Positions 19,263 through 26,723 of a stretch of DNA of 42,364 nt are shown here, piece by piece. Both the position numbers and the translations under genes were made by a program. The DNA is from Alphaproteobacteria bacterium (GTDB lineage: Bacteria > Pseudomonadota > Alphaproteobacteria > Rhizobiales > Hyphomicrobiaceae). The notes under the pieces are model-generated. The model was given only the letters and a program-made list of their open reading frames with translations. It was not told where the DNA came from and ran no database searches. The stretch's first letter is position 1. Each line of letters opens with the position of its first letter. The DNA is taken from assembly GCA_018819265.1 (NCBI GenBank), contig JAHJQI010000065.1, positions 1 through 42,364 of the forward strand, given 5' to 3'.

Positions 19263-19410
19263 GCCAACACGGAGCAAGCTTGTGTTGGGCTGGTTCGTTC
19301 GGCCAACACGGCGCAGGCTTGTGTTGGGCTGGTTCGTTCGGCCAACACGGCGCAGGCTTGTGTTGGGCTGGTTCGTTCGGCCAACACGGCGCAGGCTTGT
19401 GTTGGGCTGG
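19263..19410. repeat. Tandem array of a 39-bp unit, same palindrome family as the window start
   Basis: About 3.8 copies of a 39-bp unit begin at 19263, 19302, 19341 and 19380. Each unit holds a 25-bp palindrome with arms CCAACAC and GTGTTGG. Copy 1 has the centre GGAGCAAGCTT, with GCAAGCTT as in the array at 1-121; copies 2-4 have GCAGGCTT. The arms differ from the first array by one base pair changed on both sides (C-G to A-T), so the hairpin is kept. Open frames through this array on both strands are repeat artefacts. Confidence 0.92.
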
Positions 19411-19438
19411 CAACCGCCCCGGTTCTCCCCCGAACGTC

Positions 19439-19680
19439 ATCACCGCGAAGGCGGGAATCCGCCAAGGTTCAAGGAACAGCCGTCGGATGCCGTTTTTCGC
19501 CGCGATGGCCGGCATCCGTCATCCCCGCGCAGGCGGGGATCCGTCCACGGTTTTAGGAACCGCCAGAAACTGCATTTTCCGCCGCGATTGCCGGCTGAGG
19601 GTTTACTCTTCATCGGTGCCCTGACCAGGTGAGGGTGTGGGGCTTCGGAAGCGTGGGCGGATCCCGGCCTGCGCCGGGAT
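19439..19680. repeat. Three REP-like hairpins
   Basis: Three short palindromes of one family lie in 240 bp. ATCCCCGCGCAGGCGGGGAT at 19521-19540 and ATCCCGGCCTGCGCCGGGAT at 19661-19680 each have perfect 8-bp arms. A decayed copy is at 19439-19458. This type of repeat (ATCCCCGC then GCGGGGAT) is common between genes in many proteobacteria. No gene is visible between 19411 and 19815. Confidence 0.85.
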
Positions 19681-19815
19681 GATGCTTCTATCATAAACAA
19701 TTGTAAATGTTCAATATTATGTGGTATGATGGCCTATACAATGCCTGCACAGACACGGCAAATCAATGACTTACACCGTTGACCTACACAGAAACTGCAC
19801 AGAATTGAGCATGTT

Positions 19816-21252
19816 ATGGCGTTCATTACAGATAAAGAGGAGCTGAAGCCGGGCCTCATCATATTTCGCAGGGCCGACGTTGAGCACCGCAATTTCTACT
19901 GCCGCATTAAGTTGCCGAAGGCTGACCGGTACAAGACCTATTCCCTCAAAACACCAGACATTCATGCCGCGCGCGAACGCGCGTTCGATTACGATGCCGA
20001 TGTGCGCTTCCGCATCAAACACGATGTGCCGGTGTTCAACCGACCATTCCGCGACGTAGGGAGCGAGTACCTTGCCAGCCAGCAGGCTCGGGCAAAGCGA
20101 GGCGAGATAACCGCCGCCCGCGTCAAGAAGATCAAGGCCGTGCTGGAAGGCGCGCTGGAAGCCTACGTGGGTTCGACGCAAGTGCATCTGATCGGCGACG
20201 AACTTTGGGCCGGTTACCCTGCATGGCGCAGGGAGAATGGCGCGGGCCGCAATAAGCGCAATGGCGTACGCGAGGTATCAGAAGCCATCGCGGCGGACCT
20301 CGCCGCCAAAGACGCTGCTGCCCGAACCAAGGCGCTACAAAGCCGAGGCATCCGGCTCGGCAAGACGCTCCAGGCAAAACCTGCCGCCCAATTGGAAAAC
20401 AGGACAGTCGCCTTCATCAGCGATGCGACCATCCGCTTTGAGATGTCGATTTTCGGCGCGGCGATGAATTTTGCCATCAAGAAACGCTATGTGCCCGCCA
20501 GCCAGCGTTTTGAAGATCGGCCCAAGCTCAAGACCATGCGCCGCGATGAATTCACGGTGGAGGAATATCGCAAGCTGCACACCGTGGGCCGCGCATGGGT
20601 GAAGGCGGCAACGAAACCCTCAAGCACCTGGTATCGCACCGTCGCCTACAATTTCATTCTGATCATGTGCAATACCGGGATGCGCCCCAGCGAAGCGAAA
20701 AACCTGCGCTGGCGCGATATCATGCCCGCCCAGGACCGCGAAGGTCGCGACATCGTCGTGCTGTTCGTTCAAGGCAAGGGCAAGTCACGCAAGCTGGTCG
20801 CGCCAAAAAGCGTCGGAGACTATCTTGAGCGCATTCGAGCCATATCTAGAGCGACTGGCTCGGAGGATCGCGTTTTCACTACGACGACCGGCGAGCCTGC
20901 CAAATCGCTCTACAAAGCGTTGATCGAGGACGTGCTTACCGAAGCACAGTTGCGCGAAGGTGCGCAGGGTGTACCTCGCTCAACCTATTGTTTCCGACAC
21001 ACCTATGCGACGTTCCGCCTGCAAGAGGGAGTTGATGTTTATTTCCTCGCCGAACAGATGGGTACTTCAGTCAAGATGATTGAGGACCACTACGGCCATG
21101 TGAACACCATCAAGCACGCGGACCGCGTCTTGCAGGGCATGTCCGGCTGGGATCCGGTTGCAACCGACCTTGAAACCGAAGCCAAGGCATCGAAGGCGGC
21201 GGCCAGCCGTGACAAGTCCAAAGGTCGGCGCAACAAGCGCGCCGATCCCTGA
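19816..21252 (+). CDS. Tyrosine-type site-specific integrase of the island
   Basis: A 478-residue integrase. An N-terminal arm and core-binding region (1-240) precede the catalytic domain. Visible active-site blocks are CNTGMRPSEAKNLRW (first Arg), STYCFRHTYATFRL (second Arg; the usual His three residues before it is Tyr, as in some integrases of this group) and QMGTSVKMIEDHYGH (nucleophile Tyr). The Lys- and Arg-rich tail (KAAASRDKSKGRRNKR) is unusual. It is the first gene inside the mobile region, transcribed away from sucA. No tRNA gene or duplicated att core was recognised nearby, so the integration site is undetermined. Confidence 0.92.
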   Translation: MAFITDKEELKPGLIIFRRADVEHRNFYCRIKLPKADRYKTYSLKTPDIHAARERAFDYDADVRFRIKHDVPVFNRPFRDVGSEYLASQQARAKRGEITAARVKKIKAVLEGALEAYVGSTQVHLIGDELWAGYPAWRRENGAGRNKRNGVREVSEAIAADLAAKDAAARTKALQSRGIRLGKTLQAKPAAQLENRTVAFISDATIRFEMSIFGAAMNFAIKKRYVPASQRFEDRPKLKTMRRDEFTVEEYRKLHTVGRAWVKAATKPSSTWYRTVAYNFILIMCNTGMRPSEAKNLRWRDIMPAQDREGRDIVVLFVQGKGKSRKLVAPKSVGDYLERIRAISRATGSEDRVFTTTTGEPAKSLYKALIEDVLTEAQLREGAQGVPRSTYCFRHTYATFRLQEGVDVYFLAEQMGTSVKMIEDHYGHVNTIKHADRVLQGMSGWDPVATDLETEAKASKAAASRDKSKGRRNKRADP

Positions 21253-21866
21253 TCCCGTGTCCGGCCCGGACATTGTTTGGCGGGATCAAATTTGCGCCAA
21301 TGCGCCGCTGGCGCTCTGAAACTGGCGCACAGTACCGAACGAAAAGGACAAGTGAGGGAACGCGGCCCGTGGCCGAAGAAATAGCGCCGGGTCCGGCGCT
21401 ACGGCACTCAGGGACGCATCCTTCCGCTGGAAGCTGCAACGGCCTTACAAAGGGCGGACGCCCCCCGCGGCAAATCAAGCCCTGCAAACCACACAGCATG
21501 AAAATCCCGTCAGCCGCGCTCTCTGATACGTGGCTGCAATGAGGTCATCGCCATCGTATTTGAGGATGCGTAGTCTGTCCATCAATCTGATTTTAAACGA
21601 TTATTCTCACTTGTTCCGGATGGCCAAATTTTCGGGGCCGCTACCTCGATGTTGAGAAATCGCGCGAATCGCCCGCCGTGCCGGGCCTCGTTCAACATGC
21701 CTACCCTGCGCCGGGGCGCGTCCGCTTCAAGGGCGTAGCCCTCGGCTTACCGGCTAGCGCCGGGCCGCTTCGCCTTTGGCGAAGTTCCGCAGCCGCTCGT
21801 TCCCCGTCGCCTTCGCTTCGGCATCGAGGCCGCCAATCACGGCGGCGCGCAAGCGAAGGAGCTTTC
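21253..21866. other. Non-coding region between integrase and ardC
   Basis: About 610 bp with no gene I can support. It contains a hairpin at 21384-21399 (arms GCGCCGG and CCGGCGC) and an AT-rich stretch near 21580-21650 that interrupts the otherwise GC-rich DNA and could be an att, origin-like or promoter region. The open frame leading into ardC starts at 21678, but its first 63 codons have no family similarity and lie before the real ribosome-binding site. Confidence 0.5.
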
Positions 21867-22787
21867 ATGTCATCAGCGTCAAACAGTTCTGCCGTCAAAC
21901 GTCAGGACATCTATTCAGAAATCACCTCGCAGCTGATTGCTGCCATCGAGTCCGATCCCGGCAAGTTCGAGCTACCGTGGCGCAAGGCGTCGGGCGGGCT
22001 GCATCTTCCCGTCAATGCGCTGACACGCAATGGATACAACGGTATCAACGTCGTCAGCCTCTGGGTGGCTGCGGAGGTGAAGAGCTACGCGTCACCCGTC
22101 TGGGCAACCTACAAGCAATGGACAGAGCTTGGTTGCCAGGTCCGGTCGGGCGAGAAGTCGAGCCTTGTCATCTTCTACAAGGAGTTCGACACGGACCCCA
22201 ATCCCGATGATGCCGACGACGACGGCAAACGCCGCGTCGCGCGCGCATCGCGGGTGTTTAACGCGGCGCAGGTCGATGGCTATGAGGCAGCGCCCGCGCC
22301 CGAGATGCTCGGACCCATCGAGCGTATCGCTGCGGCTGACCGGCTCGTAAGTGCCACCGGCGCGCGGATCGAGCATGGCGGCGATCAGGCGTACTACCGG
22401 CCCTCAACCGATCACGTTCAGATGCCCGACGAGGGTTTGTTTCATGGCACCGCTGGCATGACACGCAGCGAAGGCTATTACGCGACCCTCATCCATGAAC
22501 TGACCCACTGGAGCGGCGCGCCCAAGCGCCTCAATCGCGAGCTTGGCAAACGCTTTGGCGATGACGCTTACGCAGCGGAAGAGCTGGTTGCCGAGATCGG
22601 AGCCGCGTTCCTGTGTGCCGAACTCGGTATCACGCAGGACGTGCGCGAGGATCATGCGCAGTATCTCGCGCAGTGGCTGACGCTGATGAAGGGCGATAGC
22701 CGCGCCGTGTTTACGGCGGCGGCGAAAGCGTCAGAGGCGGCAGCGTATCTGAAGCGCCTCGGCGAGGCAGACAGCCTCGCCGCGTGA
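21867..22787 (+). CDS. ArdC-type antirestriction protein (ssDNA-binding domain plus zincin peptidase)
   Basis: A 306-residue protein. The N-terminal part (about 10-140; RQDIYSEITSQLIAAIESDP, then FELPWRKASGGLHLPVNALT) matches the ArdC N-terminal ssDNA-binding domain. The C-terminal part is a zincin-like metallopeptidase with HELTHW (HExxH) and the downstream helix AAEELVAEIGAAFLCAELGI. Proteins of this type are carried on plasmids and integrative elements and protect entering DNA or replace host functions. The ATG at 21867 follows AAGGAG. It marks this DNA as a transferable element together with the relaxase at 38836. Confidence 0.92.
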   Translation: MSSASNSSAVKRQDIYSEITSQLIAAIESDPGKFELPWRKASGGLHLPVNALTRNGYNGINVVSLWVAAEVKSYASPVWATYKQWTELGCQVRSGEKSSLVIFYKEFDTDPNPDDADDDGKRRVARASRVFNAAQVDGYEAAPAPEMLGPIERIAAADRLVSATGARIEHGGDQAYYRPSTDHVQMPDEGLFHGTAGMTRSEGYYATLIHELTHWSGAPKRLNRELGKRFGDDAYAAEELVAEIGAAFLCAELGITQDVREDHAQYLAQWLTLMKGDSRAVFTAAAKASEAAAYLKRLGEADSLAA

Positions 22788-22792
22788 GCGCC

Positions 22793-22975
22793 TCAGCGCG
22801 GCCGGAATTCCGGCCGCGCCAGCGCCTGACGGATGCTGTGCAGATTGAGATGCGCGATGCGCAGCTCGTGCGAGCCTTCCGGGTAATCCGGAAGCTCGGC
22901 TGCGATCCGGCGCAACAGGGCGTGAAGCGCGGGGCGGCTCAGGCGCAGCAACTCACTTTGCGAAATCACTCTCAT
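22793..22975 (-). CDS. Small island protein of unknown function (60 residues)
   Basis: A 60-residue protein, MRVISQSELLRLSRPALHAL at its start, with a mostly helical, Leu/Arg-rich composition. A very strong ribosome-binding site (AAGGAGG, 5 nt before the ATG) supports it as a real gene. It is convergent with ardC; the stop codons are about 5 bp apart. I do not recognise a family. It could be a small DNA-binding or partner protein of the element. Confidence 0.65.
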   Translation of the reverse strand: MRVISQSELLRLSRPALHALLRRIAAELPDYPEGSHELRIAHLNLHSIRQALARPEFRPR

Positions 22976-23408
22976 GGTTTCCTCCTTCGTTTCCGGCCAC
23001 GGACATCGCGGCCTTCTTGCGGACAGGAGGAGCGCCTTAAGGAGGCGGGCAGCATCGCCTGCCTGCGCGTAGCCGCTTCGGCGAAGGCAGGCTTCAGCGA
23101 CCGTAACGTCAGAGAAGGAGTACGGCGCTTGCCGTCACTTGCGCCCAGAGCCGACGAAGGTGCTTAAGTCAGCAAAGAAAAAGGCCGCCATGACCGGCAG
23201 CCTCGAAGGAAAATCAGGAGAGAGTTGCAAAGGGTCTTGTGCGCGAGCCGTCCGCTTGCGCTGCGCTTCAGCGCGACGGCACCGGGCTCTATCTGCGACC
23301 GAGCTGCACGGCATAAATTTGAGATCGGTGCTACCTGCTCAAGCTTGTTCTCATTCGCCACCCCACGGAATGGTGAAGCTGAGTGGCATGATGTTCGCCG
23401 CGTCGGCG
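22976..23408. other. Non-coding stretch before the redox operon
   Basis: About 430 bp without a supportable gene. Plus-strand frames at 22784-23167 and 23139-23867 run opposite to well-supported genes or lack family features. The upstream signals of the 60-residue gene on the minus strand lie at its left end. Confidence 0.5.
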
Positions 23409-24599
23409 TCAGTATCCAGCGAACTCCTCGGCGCGGATGTTTTCCGGTCTGACGCCTGCATCCTTGAGCAAATCAGCCATCGCAGCGACCATTGCCGGAG
23501 GACCGGCGAGATAGAAGACCGGGCGGGCGATGTCGCCGATATGCCGTTCGATCATCTCGCGCGTGATGAACCCGTGCTCACCTTGCCAGTCCGCCGCATC
23601 GGTCATCGATGCCACAAGCTTGAACCTCGGATTCTGCTGCGCAATCTGCTCCAGTTCGGAGAGGAACGCGGTGTCGCCTGCGCTTCGGTTGCTGTAGAAG
23701 AGGATAAGATCGCGGGAGCGCGCGCGCTTGGCGGCATCCCGGATCATGCTGCGAAACGGCGTGATGCCGATTCCGCCCGCAAGGAATACAGCCGGGCGCT
23801 TGGCGTCATCATCCAGCGTCAGGTCGCCATAGGGGCCTTCGATTTCGATAGCCGATCCGGCAGGTAGGCTTGTAAAGCCGCGCTTGAAGGCGGAATCAGT
23901 CAGCCTCGTCGCAATGACCAGATCGGGATCGTCCGGCGCGCTGGAGATAGAGAAGGTCCGCACCCGGCCCTTGCCGTCCGCTTCCTTCAACGCTGGCAAG
24001 GTCACATAGACGGCCTGCCCCGCCTTGAAGGCGAAGCCCTCCGGCTTTTTCAAATGAATTGCGACCGTGCCGCGCGCCACGTCCTCCTTCGTGACAAGGC
24101 TGGTTGTGTAGGTGGCGCCTCGCCTGAGGAAGCTTCCGCGCCGCCACCGCGTGAGCTTCAAGCCGTCCCGTAGCTCAAGGCCGAGAAGGACGATGTTGGT
24201 CGCTCCGGCGATCAGTTCGAGCGCCTGCACGATATAGAACATCGTATCGAACTCTCCCGCCCGCGCCTTGGAGGCGAGAAACAGCGCCGCCGGGATGAGG
24301 ACGAGAATGCCGTTCGCCGCGATGAACGGCATACGCTTGAGCTTCGTGCCGACCAGTCCCCGGCGCTGGCCCTTCGACCAGGCGAAGCCCGAACCGCCGG
24401 TGGCGGCAAGAGCCGGGATCAGGATGAAGAAGCCCCATGGGATGGCCGTCTTGACCGCGACCACGGCTGCTTCGGAGCCGACGAGTTCAGAAAGCGCGGT
24501 TGAGAGCCAGAAGGTCGCGATGGTGAGGGTGGCAATCAGGCCCGCGACAGGATGGACGATTTTGAGCGTCGCTGCCTCCCTTAACGGCTGACCGCCCAC
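23409..24599 (-). CDS. Membrane-anchored FNR-like ferredoxin/flavodoxin reductase
   Basis: A protein of about 396 residues. The first 150 residues have about four hydrophobic helices (for example VAGLIATLTIATFWLSTAL and AANGILVLIPAALFLA). The rest is an FNR module: the FAD-binding RTFSISSAPDD, the NAD(P)-binding GGIGITPFRSMIRDA and a C-terminal PENIRAEEFAGY. It would move electrons from NAD(P)H to a membrane or soluble partner. The GTG at 24599 overlaps the upstream gene by 19 bp. AAGGGAGG lies inside this start region with no ATG/GTG/TTG following it, so the true start is uncertain. It is the last gene of the MarR-linked operon. Confidence 0.88.
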   Translation of the reverse strand: MGGQPLREAATLKIVHPVAGLIATLTIATFWLSTALSELVGSEAAVVAVKTAIPWGFFILIPALAATGGSGFAWSKGQRRGLVGTKLKRMPFIAANGILVLIPAALFLASKARAGEFDTMFYIVQALELIAGATNIVLLGLELRDGLKLTRWRRGSFLRRGATYTTSLVTKEDVARGTVAIHLKKPEGFAFKAGQAVYVTLPALKEADGKGRVRTFSISSAPDDPDLVIATRLTDSAFKRGFTSLPAGSAIEIEGPYGDLTLDDDAKRPAVFLAGGIGITPFRSMIRDAAKRARSRDLILFYSNRSAGDTAFLSELEQIAQQNPRFKLVASMTDAADWQGEHGFITREMIERHIGDIARPVFYLAGPPAMVAAMADLLKDAGVRPENIRAEEFAGY

Positions 24600-25027
24600 A
24601 CGCCGAGCGCCGAAGCAGCGAAGGCGAGGACGATGCGGAAATTGTGGATCATGAGCCAGGTATCGAGCTTGCCCGAAACCTGATCGACGGGAATGGCTTT
24701 GGCGACGAACGCCGCGTTGCTCGGCACGTAATAGGCCATCGTGAGAGCGAGAACGGCGATGATGCAGCCGGCCGCGCCGAACCAGATGATGCGGTTGGTA
24801 CTGTTGCTCCAGTCGAACCAGAGCACGCCGGCCAGCCCGATCAGGGTGGGTACGACGACGATTGGGATCGCCCGCATAACAAGGTGACTATGCTGGGCGA
24901 ACCATTCGAGAAAGTCGGCGGGCGGAAGGCTTTTCCAGTATCCGCCGAGGATGACTCCGATGGCGAGCATGACGCCTGCGAACATCGCTGACCCCGTGAC
25001 CGCCAGAATTTTGAACAGAAGCGACAT
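24581..25027 (-). CDS. DUF1772-like (anthrone oxygenase-type) membrane protein
   Basis: A 148-residue protein with four hydrophobic helices (near 5-28, 50-70, 80-100 and 125-145) and the polar motif NSTNRIIWFGAAGC between helices. The layout fits the DUF1772/anthrone oxygenase-like family. The ATG at 25027 follows AAGGAGAAGAGGC; the longer open frame to 25210 overlaps the ABM gene and is not used. It lies 37 bp after the ABM gene and overlaps the reductase by 19 bp, so the three are surely one operon. Confidence 0.82.
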   Translation of the reverse strand: MSLLFKILAVTGSAMFAGVMLAIGVILGGYWKSLPPADFLEWFAQHSHLVMRAIPIVVVPTLIGLAGVLWFDWSNSTNRIIWFGAAGCIIAVLALTMAYYVPSNAAFVAKAIPVDQVSGKLDTWLMIHNFRIVLAFAASALGVWAVSR

Positions 25028-25064
25028 GCCTCTTCTCCTTGCGTCCGAATGTTGCTTCCGGGGA

Positions 25065-25433
25065 TCAGGCCGTGCAGATGCCGGCAACCGCGACCTTCTG
25101 GAACAGGTGCGGGCTCGCGACGGCGGATGACGGATAAGCCGAGAGCTTCGCGATGAAGTCGGGATGGGTGAAGGCGGAACGAAACGCCTCGGTCGATTCC
25201 CACACCGCATAGTTCAGGTAGGTCGGGCTATCGCCGATCGCGCGATGGAGCTGGGTGGAGATGAAGCCCGGCTGACGCTTCATGAATTCGGCATCGTCCG
25301 TCCAGGTCTCGAGGAAGCCCGCCTCGTCGGCAGCATCGAGCGTGAAGAGATTGATGAGCACCACCGGCGCGGCCGTGATGCCGAGTTGGCGCTCGATGGG
25401 AAACTTCTCGTCCAGAGGCTTCAGAAGGGGCAT
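25065..25433 (-). CDS. Antibiotic biosynthesis monooxygenase (ABM) domain protein
   Basis: A 122-residue alpha+beta barrel protein of the ABM/Dabb-like superfamily. Visible features are VVLINLFTLDAADEAGFLET, then a strand with the family pattern FISTQLHRAIGDSPTYLNYA and the WESTEAFRSAF helix. Members oxidise quinone-type or aromatic compounds without cofactors, or bind heme or small ligands. GGAGAACCAC precedes the ATG. It is the first gene of the operon divergent from the MarR gene. The combination with an anthrone-oxygenase-like protein and a reductase suggests handling of quinones or aromatics; this is inferred. Confidence 0.85.
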   Translation of the reverse strand: MPLLKPLDEKFPIERQLGITAAPVVLINLFTLDAADEAGFLETWTDDAEFMKRQPGFISTQLHRAIGDSPTYLNYAVWESTEAFRSAFTHPDFIAKLSAYPSSAVASPHLFQKVAVAGICTA

Positions 25434-25492
25434 GGTGGTTCTCCGTTCAATCTGTCTCTATGGTGTCAATTCGTAGCAACAGACACTAATAT

Positions 25493-25512
25493 ATTGACAT
25501 GATGATGTCAAT
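25493..25512. promoter_or_regulatory. Palindromic operator between the MarR gene and the redox operon
   Basis: ATTGACAT, 4 nt (GATG), ATGTCAAT: a perfect 8-bp inverted repeat, 20 bp in all. It lies in the 97-bp gap between two divergent genes. On each strand its arm contains TTGACA, a consensus -35 hexamer, so a bound dimer would block both promoters. A half-site-like GGTGTCAATT is at about 25463. Its size and placement fit a MarR-family operator. Confidence 0.8.
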
Positions 25513-25530
25513 GAAGATAGGTGATGACAA

Positions 25531-26007
25531 ATGAGCGCAACCACTCGCAATGTGGCAGCCGAAGCTTTAACCGACCTGATCCTCACCATGTTTCGAGTGA
25601 ACAACCTGACGCTGACCTGGGGCGACCGGCTCGTTGCTCCGCTCGGACTCACCAGTGCGCGGTGGCAGATTCTCGGTGCGATTGCCTTGGAGGACCGTTC
25701 GCAGCCGGTGGCATGGCTCGCCCGCGACCTCGGCGCGAACCGGCAGAACGTCCAGCGCATCGTCAACGATTTGGCAAAAGAGGGTTTGGTCGAGTTCCAG
25801 CCCAACCCGCACCATCGTCGGGCGCACCTCGTCGTGCTTACCAAGAAAGGGCAGCGAATCTACGACGCCGCGATCACGGCCTACGACCCGCGCGCCAACG
25901 CGCTCGTAGAAGGACTTCCGGTTAAAGACATCAAGACCGCGCATCGCGTGATGCTAGCGCTGCGGCAAAAACTCGAAGGTGAAAACTATGCTGAAAAGCA
26001 CGGCTGA
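25531..26007 (+). CDS. MarR family transcriptional regulator
   Basis: A 158-residue winged-helix protein. The recognition region is LARDLGANRQNVQRIVNDLA and the wing follows in HHRRAHLVVLTKKGQRIYD. The flanking helices form the usual dimer domain. It is divergent from the ABM/DUF1772/reductase operon and shares with it a gap holding a perfect palindrome, so it most likely represses both itself and the operon until a ligand binds. The ribosome-binding site is weak (AGGTGA). Confidence 0.92.
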   Translation: MSATTRNVAAEALTDLILTMFRVNNLTLTWGDRLVAPLGLTSARWQILGAIALEDRSQPVAWLARDLGANRQNVQRIVNDLAKEGLVEFQPNPHHRRAHLVVLTKKGQRIYDAAITAYDPRANALVEGLPVKDIKTAHRVMLALRQKLEGENYAEKHG

Positions 26008-26109
26008 TCGCTATGGCGCGGATTGTCGTTGGCTGCTTTGGGGCACGAAAAATGGGAAACGAGAACCGGCTTCTGTGAGGAAGCCGGTGCATTGCTCGAG
26101 GCGACCGTG

Positions 26110-26427
26110 GGTTAGGGCGTCGGGGGCAAGATTCGTTCGTCTTCGAGAGTGCAACCGCGTTCAACGATATTGATATCATCACCGATTTCGACACAGGCAG
26201 CGGTGACATGCTTGACATCTCTGACATCCTGGATGGCCTCTACGACCCGATGATGGATCACGGATTTCGTGCAGATCGCAACGAACGGTTCGGGCTCCGA
26301 ACTGCGTGTTGATACGACGGGCTCGGCCACGTTCGGGGGCGGCACGATGGTTGCGCTCCTGCAGAACGTTACCGGACTCACCGATGAGGCAGACCTGATG
26401 TCGAACGGATACCTTATCGCAGCTTAG
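26110..26427 (+). pseudogene. Remnant of an RTX-type exported protein, C-terminal secretion end
   Basis: Two frames must be joined to read a typical C-terminus of a type I-secreted RTX protein. The first gives DSFVFESATAFNDIDIITDF and then TGSGDMLDISDILDGLYDP. After a shift near 26255 the second gives ITDFVQIATNGSGSELRVDT and ends LMSNGYLIAA with a stop at 26425. There is no start codon, and the Ca-binding repeats that should come before are missing, so only the secretion signal end is left. It is a decayed fragment brought in or left behind by rearrangement. Confidence 0.8.
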
Positions 26428-26436
26428 AAATAGCAA

Positions 26437-26461
26437 CTGCGGGAGCGTATCGCTCCCGCAG
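26437..26461. terminator. Stem-loop after the RTX remnant
   Basis: CTGCGGGAGCG, 3 nt (TAT), CGCTCCCGCAG: a perfect 11-bp stem 9 bp after the remnant's stop codon. There is no U-run on the plus side; on the minus strand the stem is followed by a moderately T-rich stretch. It is probably the former terminator of the RTX gene. Confidence 0.65.
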
Positions 26462-26481
26462 CGCTTGCCGATTTCCCGGCA

Positions 26482-26640
26482 TCACTCCTCCACCTCAGCG
26501 CGCATGTAGAAGTTGATCGACGCCACCTTTCCTGATCCGCGCTTCACCGAATTCATCACAAAGCGAACTCTATTTAGCTGTCCCGCGAGAATGATCGTGC
26601 GCAAATCCGAGAACACGGGATCTGGCAGATAGACGCTGAC
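26482..26640 (-). pseudogene. C-terminal fragment of an unrecognised protein
   Basis: An open stretch of about 52 codons reads VSVYLPDPVFSDLRTIILAG and ends FYMRAEVEE with a stop at 26482. The composition looks like coding DNA. It has no clear start and is bounded on its 5' side by an in-frame stop at 26641, 50 bp before the IS66 end. It is probably the tail of a gene lost when the island was rearranged. The family is unknown. Confidence 0.4.
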
Positions 26641-26723
26641 TTACCAGATGCTGCTGATGCCAGGCGCTGCGCCCACATCTTTGCCGTTGTAATGTAAGCG
26701 TCCGGTGACGACCGCGGCGAAGG

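Noticed and set aside
19263..19410. Resemblance to a CRISPR array
   Set aside because: The whole 39-bp unit is repeated, so there are no unique spacers, and there are no cas genes. The same holds for 1-121.
19190..19632. Open frames on both strands through the 39-bp array, giving a 13-residue protein repeat
   Set aside because: The unit length is divisible by three, so every frame without a stop stays open. No start signal or family supports a gene.
19690..19815. A tRNA gene or att duplication next to the integrase
   Set aside because: No cloverleaf or duplicated core could be found in this AT-richer stretch. The island's other end is outside or not recognisable.
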